A stretch of DNA of 64,000 nt from Breviolum minutum Mf 1.05b.01 (taxonomy: Eukaryota > Sar > Dinophyceae > Suessiales > Symbiodiniaceae), in assembly GCA_000507305.1 (NCBI GenBank), contig DF239151.1, forward strand, positions 62,001 to 126,000, read 5' to 3'. Positions 54,826-64,000 of this stretch are shown one piece after another. Position 1 is the first letter of the stretch, and every line of letters starts with the position of its first letter. Under the pieces are notes generated by a model that did not search any database, was not told where the DNA came from, and saw only the letters and a program-made list of their open reading frames with translations. The position numbers and the translations under genes are program-made.

Positions 54826-54931
54826 TACACCCTGGAAAACTAACATGACAATGGAAAATCACCATGTTCATTAGGAAGTACATCTTTAAATGGTGGATGT
54901 TTCATTAGTCATGTTAGTTTCCAGGGGGGTA
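54826..54931. repeat. Family D hairpin element
   Basis: TACACCCTGGAAAACTAACA and TGTTAGTTTCCAGGGGGGTA arms; inner TTAGGAAGTACATCTTTAAA. Confidence 0.8.
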
Positions 54932-55623
54932 TTCTCCCTAAAACTGAGTTTTGACTGGCAGGGAATGCCACAAAAGCGAGGTGTCTTGAAAATGGTAGCA
55001 CAAACATTAAAGATTTTGATTAAAAAAAACATATTTGTTTGTCGCTAAAAAAAAGTTGAAGGTTTCATGATTATCACTTCAAATGTAAATATACATTATA
55101 TATTATACAACATATATATAATATAAAATGTAATTCTTAATGCACTGACCTACACCTTTTTTCCACAGAAAAACCAGGGTTTTCAGCTTGAAACCTTCAA
55201 AGCTGAACTCAGGTCGTCAAGTGAAAAGCAAACTTCGATGAAAAAACCAACTCCCCGGCCCCGGGAGGCTAAAACATGCACAGGCTCACGCACAGGGGTC
55301 ATGAAACCTGACATCATGGACTTTCGCAGATGGATTTTGATCACATCCTATCATTTCACAAGCAGCAAAGGGTTTTAGCTTTTCGCGTTTGAATGAAGAA
55401 AAATTGACAAAAAATTGAAGATCTGAGGTGGTAGTGAAAACACAGAATGACATGCACTGTTTTCTTGAAGGTGGGTAATGTTTCACATGTATCTCTTGGC
55501 AGTGTCCTTCCATGTAGTTGAATTGTCCTGATGTAAGCATACAAATACTTGATGTACATATATGGTATATAAAATATGCCGTATTTGGGAGGGCGGATTG
55601 GTTCAAGGGCACAGAACTAGAAC

Positions 55624-55709
55624 ATCCGATCGTTCTTGGCGAAAGCCAGCAGGAGAACCATCCAATAATTTCATACAATTTTGCAATGTTTGGGTGACAC
55701 AATCAAACC
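55624..55709 (-). CDS. Candidate exon following the kinase-like exon
   Basis: The acceptor ACTAAG/GGTTTG follows a 108-bp GT-AG intron. The frame FDCVTQTLQNCMKLLDGSPA, then GFRQERSD, is consistent with a kinase subdomain X-XI helix (C...LL..P...R). The donor is probably CGGAT/GTTCTA. The phase joins exactly to the exon at 55818-56002. Confidence 0.45.
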
Positions 55710-55817
55710 CTTAGTATGACAAATGCTACCATGTTTCAGTTCAAAACAGTCATCCTGTGAGATACTAGAATCTTTTCAAGGAGTTAGTTAGCATCTTCCG
55801 CCCTACTGTGATTCAAC

Positions 55818-56002
55818 CAGCAAGACTTGAAACTAAATTTGGACACTCTTTCTGGGGAATTTGTAAAATTTGGGCTGAGTTTGGCCATGTACTCGCCAGT
55901 TGAATCAATGCAGCTACGTCGAACATATAAACATCGTAAGACGTTTGGTTTTTGTTTCCCGAAGGGCCCCAGCGTTCCGGTGATTTTAAGGGCCAACCGA
56001 AA
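55818..56002 (-). CDS. Candidate exon, protein-kinase-like C-lobe (degenerate)
   Basis: 185 bp between CTGTAAAG/TTTCGG and TTGCTG/GTTGAA, with one clearly protein-like frame. It contains WPLKSPERWGPSGNKNQTSY, then DVYMFDVAALIQLASTWPN. SPE followed about 17 residues later by DVYMFDV recalls the APE and DVYSFGV motifs of tyrosine-kinase-like kinases (subdomains VIII-IX), with the conserved glycine changed to aspartate. No catalytic HRD loop or DFG exon was found, so a pseudokinase or chance likeness is possible. The next exon is phase-compatible. Confidence 0.45.
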
Positions 56003-56078
56003 CTTTACAGCATATCCAGTCTGTCAAGAAAAAAACATCACCAAGCAACAAATTTCTCAACATTTTTGCTTCGCCAGG

Positions 56079-56171
56079 CCATATGCTCCATATATGGAAT
56101 CTTTACCTACAGTACTTTTATTATACATTGAAGCCAAAGGTACGTAAAATGTGCCATACATGGAGCATCTG
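56079..56171. repeat. Family G hairpin element
   Basis: ATGCTCCATATATGGAATCT and TGCCATACATGGAGCAT ends. Confidence 0.75.
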
Positions 56172-56837
56172 GACACCATTAGTGGAGTCAATTCTATCCT
56201 TTCATTCAAATGTATATTCCTGCGACGAATCCTTCCAATGGGAGGTGATACCCTCAACTAACCCACCGTTGGATTCAGCACAATTAATGTTTGGTACAGA
56301 ATGGGCAAATGGAAAAACTGGGTACCCTTGGGGCCCCTAACTTTGTACCAGTTAGGAACCTACTACATAGAGGTCGCAAAAAGGGCGTATTAGGGGGAAT
56401 ATTTAGGGAACAAACTGCTAGGCTACTCTCCAAAGGGTGGGCCCCACATTTTTCCCCTTGAAATTGGCAGGGTATGCTCATGAAAGTCTGTGCAGTCAAG
56501 ACCTTGGCAGTTGTTCCAAATTCGATGAATCCTATTGGTTCAATACTCTTGTTGGATGAAAAAAATGGACCTCTTAAAAACTAGGTACAATAATTATTGT
56601 ATATAATTCTATATCGCACAGGTTGTATCAATCGCATCTTTTTGGTGAAATTTTCTTAAAACAAAAAAATATCATCCCAACACAAACCCCAACAGGTACG
56701 TCTATGGGTTGCCTTGAAAAAAAACGGCGCCGAAAAATCGATCCCAAACCATCCATAGATTTCAATGGATTTTTCGCAGCAAGGCACCGCTGTAGAAATT
56801 GCCCATTGGCATAGGTACTGAACCTTCAATGATGTTT

Positions 56838-56950
56838 CTGGTTGGTGGTTTCAAGTTTCAACCCCCGAAAAGAAAAATACGCTTGTCAAAATGGGTGAAA
56901 ATCTTCCCCAAGTTTCGGGGTGAACATAAAAAATATTTGAAGTTTCACTT
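56838..56950. repeat. Family F element
   Basis: TGGTTGGTGGTTTCAAGTTT at the left and AACATAAAAAATATTTGAAG at the right. Confidence 0.65.
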
Positions 56951-57438
56951 TTGGTTTCACAGGTTTGCCGTATTGAAGGGGTTAAATCAATTGGCAAACT
57001 ATTGGGGAATGATGAGCAAAAAAAGGCCACACATGGTTTTTACACAAAGCTGGAAATGTCAGGACATGCCAAATTGATATAAGAAATCTGGATAAACAAA
57101 CTGCAAGTGTACTTTTTTGTACCTGGTTCAACCTTCAATCTTTAAACATATGGGTCAGTCAAATTTTTCCGTGAAAATGAGCATGATGGAGTCCCCAAGG
57201 GATGGTTGCAAATCTCACATCGAGGAAACAACCACCCAAAGTCAGCATCCCAGCGATTAAATGAAACTTTCTGAGAAACCATTTTTTAGTGCACATACCC
57301 GCCTGCCAACAAGTCCACAACAAGACAGAAGAAAACAAACAAACAACCTGGTCCTTCTATCCTTTTTTGGTGATGTGTCTATGTGAATGTGATCATAATA
57401 AGGCCATGTCATTGACACCACCAACTGATTTCCTTCAT

Positions 57439-57540
57439 TATCCTCTGGTAAACTAACATAGCAATGGAATACTCCATTTTCAATAGGAAATTCATCTTCA
57501 AAAGGTCCATTTTTTTCCAATTCCTATGTGAGTTTACCAG
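57439..57540. repeat. Family C hairpin element
   Basis: TCTGGTAAACTAACATAGCA and TCCTATGTGAGTTTACCAG arms. Confidence 0.7.
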
Positions 57541-57670
57541 TTGCGAATCCCATCCTTTCACCTAAGGATGTGACAAGGCTGAAGTACATATCCACAAGGT
57601 GCCGACCTTTGTAGAAACCGTTTTTGGCTCGCATTCGGTGCTATGTTTTTGATACGTTTTCTACTAGTAT

Positions 57671-57783
57671 AGTTGGTGGTTGAGTTGAACCAACCCATCT
57701 GAAAAATATATGCGCAAGTCAAATTGGATCATTTCCCTAGTGTTTCGGATGAACACAAAAAATATTTGAAGTTTCACCACCTA
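57671..57783. repeat. Family F hairpin element
   Basis: TAGTTGGTGGTTGAGTTGAA and GAAGTTTCACCACCTAG ends; 25 bp from the next copy. Confidence 0.75.
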
Positions 57784-57808
57784 GCCTTAGGTGGCTCAAG
57801 TGATTTTC

Positions 57809-57913
57809 TAGTTGGTGGTTGAACCAATTCTTCTGAAAAATAGTAGTCAAAATGGGTTCATCTTCTCCAATTTCCAGGGTGAAAATAACAAATATTTGAA
57901 ACCACCACCTAGT
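57809..57913. repeat. Family F hairpin element, best copy
   Basis: CTAGTTGGTGGTTGAACC at the left and TTTGAAACCACCACCTAG at the right. The CTAG ends recur in several copies. Inner text includes AAATGGGTTCATCTTC. Confidence 0.8.
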
Positions 57914-58199
57914 AATCCATCATAACAACAGATCTGGCCAAATGGAATGATATTTCACCAACCTAGATTTTCCCTGAAATGTTTGAAGTTTCACCACCTC
58001 GTTTTGGGATTTACATGCTTCCCTTCCAATGAAAAAAAATGGCAGGGGGGGTTTTCGACAAAAAGTTCCGGAATCCACTTCCAGGGGATCAAACAAATTT
58101 GATGACGTCTAGGTGGAGGAAACGGCACGTAACGGGGGGAGGATCCACTCATTTGTTGGTGGGTGAGACTGGATCTTTTGAGTAAATCAATATAAATCA

Positions 58200-58313
58200 T
58201 ACCCTCTGGTAAATTAACATAGCAGGCTGGAATGGCTGGACCCGGATTGAAGATGTATTTCTTTTTTTAAAAATGGGGATGTTCCATTGCTTATGTTAGT
58301 TTACCAGAGTGTA
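58200..58313. repeat. Family C hairpin element
   Basis: TACCCTCTGGTAAATTAACA and TATGTTAGTTTACCAGAGTG arms with the GGACCCGGATTGAAGATGTA inner segment. Confidence 0.8.
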
Positions 58314-59363
58314 TCTTCAATGGGGAAATCTTGCAAGGGGTGTGTTCATCCCCGAAAATATATAGTCCTTCCTCTACTGCAGATCACTTCACAAAAAACA
58401 TCGCCAAAAAGTCCAAAAGACACTCTGATTATGACTGAAAAACTAACGTCTGACACACACAAAACCCCTTCCCCTGACCCTTTAATGGACGATTCTAGTG
58501 TGTTCTTTAAGGATCACATTTTCAGCAGTCGGAAATCGAAGGGCTCCACCGTTTAACGCCGGCCAATCTTATCATTGGATCTGCTTTTTCGGCCTGAAAC
58601 CACGTTCCAATTTTGAAAACTATGAGAAAGTTCCCTGAGATCTTTGGCAGAAACTCTAGAAACATCCAATGGAATCATGTAGGTGTTCCTGTGCAGTCAT
58701 AAGAAGTATGCCTAACTCAGTAAAAATGCATCTCAAGATGTTTCAGGTGGTTTTTCTCCCAAAAGATTGGAAACCTGTCTGAAATTGTTCAACACCTGGA
58801 TCTCGAAAAACGCCAGAAACAACCTTAATGGAAGAAAATAATTCCAGCTGCAAATATTTACAATATGTATATACAGTAAATAAATCATCGACATATTACA
58901 TTCTTACTTGGCAAGGGTTCAACCCCATCAGTATTTTTTTTCAAGTAAGATCTATTTGAGTTTCTTTTCAGTGCAGGAGTTCAATCAGCATCTTGCAAAA
59001 CACTCCGCAAAAAAATTGCTCTTTTCGCATCCTGTTGAATGCCAGTCTCTCACAATACGTTCATTTCCAGCAAGCTGATACATCAATTCTCACTTCTGAT
59101 TTTTTTGTTCTTTACTTTCCGGCCTTGGAATGAAATCTTTATGGGGCAAAAAAGGATTGATGGCATCTTGGATGATCCAGGTTTGGTTCCTACCCAAGGC
59201 TTTTATAGTGCCTTTTATAGTGGGCAACATCTTTATGGATGGCCTTTTCATGGTTGCCTATGAATGCCTCGACCCAAGGGTGATTTTTTCAAATGATTCC
59301 CACTCTTGCACGGCAGATTCATCCCAACGGACAAAAAAAACAAACCTTCCGTTGGAACATTCC

Positions 59364-59452
59364 CATAGGATCCATCGGACTGGCATATTTAATTACAATA
59401 TACCATACAAACCAACCCTTCACGTAGGTAAATACATGGATCCTATGGGAAA
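59364..59452. repeat. Family G hairpin element
   Basis: CCCATAGGATCCATCGG and ACATGGATCCTATGGG ends. Confidence 0.7.
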
Positions 59453-59825
59453 CTCCAATGAAAATCTCTAAAACGGAAACTCCAATGAATAGGAAGGCTC
59501 CTTCCTTCCCACTTTTGTTTGTGGTCGGAGGTTATGGGACGTATCAAATGTAGAACAGCATCTCGGATGATCAATCAACTCCAAAATCTGGGATTTGGGA
59601 TGGCCTATTTTCAGGTGCCATGTTAGCTTAAGGGGGTGTATATCAATCAAAAAAAACGGCCTGGTTGATTGATTCTTGGAAAGTAGTACATAAGAATCAT
59701 TTCATCCAATTTGGTCTTACTTCACAAGTCTACCGGTCCACCGACAAAAACAAGTGGTCTTTGACTATCAGCTTACATACATGGAACTGACATCCATATA
59801 CTGAAAGGTTGGTTGTTGGTTGACA

Positions 59826-59930
59826 TCAGCCGCGAATGCGACCGCAAAACACGCACAGTTCAACTGCCCGACGTTTTCCTTTTGATTTGTTTGGCTCCTG
59901 ATGGGTCCCAACAAGAGTTCGGCGAAGAAA
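59826..59930 (-). CDS. Candidate exon, unrecognised protein
   Basis: The frame reads FAELLLGPIRSQTNQKENVG, then QLNCACFAVAFAADV. Another frame is also open. No acceptor was fixed. Confidence 0.3.
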   Translation of the reverse strand, partial: FLRRTLVGTHQEPNKSKGKRRAVELCVFCGRIRG

Positions 59931-60239
59931 GGTGATGGGTTGGAAACTAAATATGTGCAATATATACATCAAATGTACACACATATTAATATAAAATAAT
60001 ACGTACACACGTAAAAAATATATGAGGGCCAAAATTCCACTTGACTACAAAACATAGAGTAAACACACACAAAAGTACACTCTGACAATTAATGGATGAC
60101 GTTGATCCGCTGGTTTAGAAAAGATCTCTACTAATACATTTCTTATATATAATATTACTTATAACTTGTGGTATCTACCAAATCATTGCATAAAAATGGT
60201 CGTTTCACCAAACATCCATGTAAAAAATGGTTGTTTAGG

Positions 60240-60425
60240 GTACCAGGCATGACTGTAGGCGCTTGGAACTTTCAAACACATCTGGCTTCAACCACCCGAA
60301 CTGACTTTTAAAATCTTGGATCCAACTCGGAACTCGTTTGGTCGCAACAAAATACAACGAGTTAGAACTAGAAGAAGGTGAGAAACACTCACTGTACATC
60401 CTCTGATTCAACGGGTGTACTATAA
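60240..60425 (-). CDS. Candidate exon, possible C-terminus
   Basis: The frame reads SLYFVATKRVPSWIQDFKSQ, then FGWLKPDVFESSKRLQSCLV, proline and a stop. A possible acceptor is ATCAGAG/GATGTA. Function unknown. Confidence 0.4.
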
Positions 60426-60566
60426 GCAATCGATCTTATCATGTGATATCAGGTGCATATGAAACAATTATCTTTTTCAAACATTGTCATGATAGGAGGA
60501 CAAGTGAACCAGTATGACAGTATGACCAACACATGAACCCCATTTGATGCTGAAGAAACCAATCAC

Positions 60567-60630
60567 CCCTAAGAAGCATGAGATTGCAACACTGGTCGTT
60601 TTTGAGATTCTGCAGCCCCTCGTCAAAACC
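60567..60630 (-). CDS. Candidate exon, unrecognised protein
   Basis: The acceptor CTGGAG/GGTTTT and donor CTTAGGG/GTGATT bound 64 bp encoding GFDEGLQNLKNDQCCNLMLL plus R. Phase 0 to 1. Confidence 0.45.
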
Positions 60631-60732
60631 CTCCAGGGTTCAGGGCATTCTGTGGGATTCTGTGGGACTCCGTGGCTCCAGACCACTCTCCAGATATGTC
60701 CGTGGCTGATTTCCAACACTTTCTGGGCTTGC

Positions 60733-60838
60733 CATACCATCCATGGGACGGTTGAACGGTATATTTCCCTTACTGATTTACCATAAAAAATCAACAATTC
60801 ATGGTGATAGGTACATATGCCACACATGGATGGTATGC
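60733..60838. repeat. Family G hairpin element
   Basis: CCATACCATCCATGGGACGG and CACACATGGATGGTATG ends. Confidence 0.75.
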
Positions 60839-63113
60839 GGAATATAACAGTAAACACCAAGGGTTCCAACATCTGCCTAGATTCCAATCGACACATCCCT
60901 GGTTATCATAGAGAGACCCATGGATGCCGTTTCGGGGAAATTTTGTCGTAAAACGCGCAGGTTTTGGCACGACCAGAGCATTGTTTCCATGCCACAGAAA
61001 CTATTGTTCATCAAAAGCTTGGTACAAAAGCGATGAAACTTAGAGAAAGAGTCTTATCTTCAACCCACGTTCGGAACTAGATTGAACTATAATTAGTATA
61101 TATTGCTTCCTGGTCTCCTGATAATTCTAGAAGCTAAACTTGGAAGTCAATGGTTGCTTAACGACTAAACCATACCCCATCCTTTTTGAGTGGATCACAT
61201 CAGTAGAAAGGCTTCACAGCTATAGTGAAGGAACAACACCTCCTCCTGTACACCAACATGTCTGGCTGGAACATTTCCCCATTTTAACTTGGCTGTCCCT
61301 TGGAAGTGAGTGAATGATTAGTAAATGAGTTGTAATCTACGTATACATGGGGTATATTGGGGTTATAAACCACTTTCTAACCTTTTACTAACTTCCTGGG
61401 ACATCCAAGTATGTAGGAAATACATCTTCAATATACGGTCCATTTTCCAGCTATGTTATTATAGTTTTGTCAGGCACACTTCCAATAATGCTCCGTGAAC
61501 CAAAGTGTTCAGGTCGTTTAAAAAACAACGACCAATTCAAGGCCCTGGAGGGCCATTTTTGTTTTTTTTTTTCGGTAGGGCAACGGCCGCAATCAGTGGT
61601 ACAATGGCAGAAACTTCTAGAGGAATTGAGCACGTACAACCTTCTACCCATTCGAAATTTTGTTTCAAAAACCCTGGCTGTTTTGTTGTTGATGGGTGCC
61701 CCCCCCCAGTAGAATTTCATAATATACAACCCCAAGGTATGGCGTGTTCTCAAAAAAGACTGACTTTTTTCTGGAAAAGCTTGATTTTTCTCTAGGCGCT
61801 CAAGGGGCTCAAACGATGATCTCAAACGTCTCGTTTTCTTCCCAGGGAAAAATCATGTACAACCAAATGCTCACCCGACCAAAAAGAGTGGATTATCCCT
61901 TCAAAGGGCGACGGGTCACAAAGGATGAGCACAAACTTTGCCTTGCTATTTGCCTTTTTTTTGAGTCCTGGACAATTCTTCAAATATCAATCTATATTAA
62001 TATCATCAATATATACTGATTTATCTTTAACATCTGACACAAGCCCGTCATTTTTTCAGAGAATTTTTTGTCCTTAAATACTCTCAAATCAAAGAACCAA
62101 AGAATCAGCAGATTGAACATATGTCTATCCAAAGGAATGGCCTTTTTCGTGTCAAAATCTGACCTGCAATTCCGGGTGATCTGGGAAAGAAAGCCCTTTA
62201 AATGGAAGTGAAAACGTTACATCTGAATGGTGTCGGCTCCAATTCTCAAAGAACTTTCCGCCGATTCCAAGGCGTTTTTCTTTGGCCTTTTTGTGAAAGA
62301 TCACCTGCGTGGAGGTGCCAAAAACACCCACAAGAATGGTTGTTGTGACTCTGACGGGGATCTCCATGGAAGGGGCATCTTAGTAAAACAGATTCAAGCG
62401 AGAAGATTCAATGGAATATTGTGAATCTTACGCCTTGCCTTAAAGGCAAAAGATATTAGCTAACAAAGACTCTAGCAGAATATATCCAAAATTGATTAGG
62501 CGACAAAACCTCTCTAGGGAAAAATGGAAAACATGTAGTTCCTGATTGTTGGACAAGGGAACAACCAGAAGTCCTACATGGTCAGTTGAACACTCCATGG
62601 AGTTTTCACAGCTTAACCATGGTGTTGGGGATAGAAGTAGAACAGTACAACAAAGGGGGGGCTGTAAGTCCACTCGCAGCATCCGAAATATCAAAGTTTC
62701 CAGTTGCCTATTGAGGAGAACTTAGTGCCATTTACATCAGCCGGGCAAGCAGCCACTTGCCTCAAAAGGATTGGGGTCATTCATGATTCCAACGTCATGG
62801 ATCGGTACAGTATACATGTATTTATCTATGATACAATTTTCATACAGTAGATAAATATACTGCCCCTCTTCACCCTGATTTTTCGCATGTACCAAGTATC
62901 AACCAAATACCCAAACAACACTTTTGTTCTTGGGAACTGCTCATCTAACCCCCGTCAGTTTGGGAAGATAAGTCATGGTCAGTCAGTCATCACTTCGACC
63001 GAGACCGGAAGGCCAGGCCGTGATGGTACAGCAATCCCCTTCCGAAGGTCACTGGTGTTGGTTCAACAAAATGTCCTAAGCCTCAACCACCAACCATCAA
63101 ACGCCATATCCAT

Positions 63114-63217
63114 GGATTAATTCAGGTTCTTGTAAGCCTTTCTGTCAGAGTGGATTATTACCTTCTGTAAGGGGGTTATATAATCCCTACCACCCTTTAC
63201 AAGAACCTGAATAATCC
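63114..63217. repeat. Inverted repeat with GGATTAATTCAGG ends
   Basis: AATTCAGGTTCTTGTAA pairs with TTACAAGAACCTGAAT at the far end. Confidence 0.8.
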
Positions 63218-63665
63218 ATTGACCATATGTGATCACTTGGTGGTTTGGTGCCCCTATGGCCCAAGCAGCACCAGTGAAGAATTCACCAGGAGTCCATGGA
63301 CCCAAAAGCTTCACTTATCGTTCCAATTTGCGTCGTGGACTTTGAAGGATTCTCTCGAAGTTAATGTCGTTTCCTTTTTGGAATCCTTGGAATAATGACG
63401 GTGAATCAAAAAATAAAACATAACATGCAACAACACCCCAATTGTTCAACAGGTGCACTTAGAATACTTAGATACATACGCCTAAAAAACCACCCCAAAA
63501 ATTCCAGTTTTCCCAACCCCCAATGCAACAGGTGTAACAAAAATCACCTAATCACCTCTCCCCTGGTAGCCTGGCTTCACGTGGGCACTTGTGGCGCCTT
63601 CCAAAAACGGAAAGGAAGGGCGTGCGTTTTTTTTTGGGAAGGAAAACGTGGTGAAATCAATCCAT

Positions 63666-63700
63666 TACCCTCTGGTAAACTAACATAGCTGGCTGGAACG
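63666..63700. repeat. Single end of a family C element
   Basis: TACCCTCTGGTAAACTAACA stands alone; no matching right arm follows within 200 bp, so this is a truncated copy. Confidence 0.55.
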
Positions 63701-64000
63701 AATAGAAAACACCACGAACAGAAAACGGGAGGAAGTTCGTCATAGATTCCACTTAAATGACTTCTAGCCGAGTGGGATTTATATCCCACAGCCCTGAACG
63801 TATTTCAGTTGGTATTTGGTTCGTATTCTATACATTAGCCTCGCAGCTTCAGTGCATCTAGATGTGATGTGCAGCGAGTTTAAGAATGTTGGACATGACC
63901 TGCCCCGTAGGCTTTACTCCTTTGACCCCTTGTAAAGCTCAACAAGATTCGAACACAAAAAGCTACGTGAGCTTCTTCTCAGTTCCTATCCATTTCTTCA

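Larger units (their letters stand above)
61050..64000. other. Right end of the window; only ambiguous coding signals
   Basis: A plus-strand frame near 61580-61700 (VVQWQKLLEELSTYNLLPIR) and a minus-strand frame near 62160-62367 (MEIPVRVTTTILVGVFGTST) are both plausible but overlap open frames on the other strand. A minus-strand DLRKGIAVPSRPGLPVSVEV near 62990-63060 may be an exon. Otherwise repeats. Confidence 0.3.

Noticed and set aside
55660-55702. Minus-strand HPNIAKLYEIIG, strikingly like the N-lobe kinase motif HPNIxKLYE
   Set aside because: A stop codon lies two codons upstream with no AG acceptor in between. The overlapping frame (FDCVTQTLQNCMKLLDGSPA) has a proper acceptor and joins in phase to the preceding exon, so the match is probably chance.
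60477-60896. 139-codon minus-strand open frame
   Set aside because: It runs through a family G hairpin; a different frame gives a well-bounded exon at 60567-60630.
1-64000. tRNA, rRNA, CRISPR arrays, bacterial operons or phage modules
   Set aside because: None were recognised by eye. The repeated units seen are hairpin elements and microsatellites without the regular spacer pattern of CRISPR.

Overview
This window reads as nuclear DNA of a dinoflagellate, most likely a member of the Symbiodiniaceae/Suessiales (an inference). Seen directly: genes are split into small exons (about 25-185 bp) separated by AT-rich introns of about 100 bp to 2 kb. Splice sites mix GT-AG with GC-AG and probably GA-AG, often with a short direct repeat at both intron ends. 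Every exon I can support lies on the minus strand, as in the long unidirectional gene arrays known from dinoflagellates. The rest is filled with short inverted-repeat (MITE-like) elements, trinucleotide microsatellites and TA-rich tracts. Several of these repeat families resemble, from memory, repeats that recur in Symbiodiniaceae genome assemblies. No bacterial-style operon, rRNA, tRNA, CRISPR array or phage module was found.

Layout. About 0.7-7.3 kb holds the 5' part of an ABCG-type half-transporter gene. Walker A, the exon ending in YVPQ, the ABC signature and linking exons can be read and most junctions keep phase; the Walker B motif and membrane domain would lie beyond the left edge. About 7-22 kb holds scattered single minus-strand exons of unrecognised genes among repeats. 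About 22.3-24.7 kb is the oddest coding block: three collinear, intronless, overlapping reading frames that resemble nothing I know. About 25-36 kb has isolated good-looking exons. About 36.5-51.5 kb carries the best new gene model, a coiled-coil-rich protein of at least 18 exons, most neighbouring exons being phase-compatible. About 55.6-56.0 kb has two phase-compatible exons that may encode the C-lobe of a degenerate protein kinase. About 56-64 kb has further unassigned exons.

Mobile DNA. At least seven hairpin families recur. Four share an internal CTAACAT/ATGTTAG terminal core and look like one radiated superfamily. Another family has termini that themselves contain GT and AG, so a copy could act as an intron (introner-like), and several copies sit 10-35 bp from exon edges. 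Other structures are a 0.66-kb block of repeated AAATGTAA/TTACATTT palindromes inside C/G tracts, a cluster of TTCCGC motifs, and a 15-bp-arm GC-rich hairpin beside CCCCA repeats. A 98-base assembly gap lies in a CAT microsatellite.

Limits: exon boundaries were found by eye from splice dinucleotides, open frames and protein plausibility. No search was run, and entries below 0.4 are candidate exons only.
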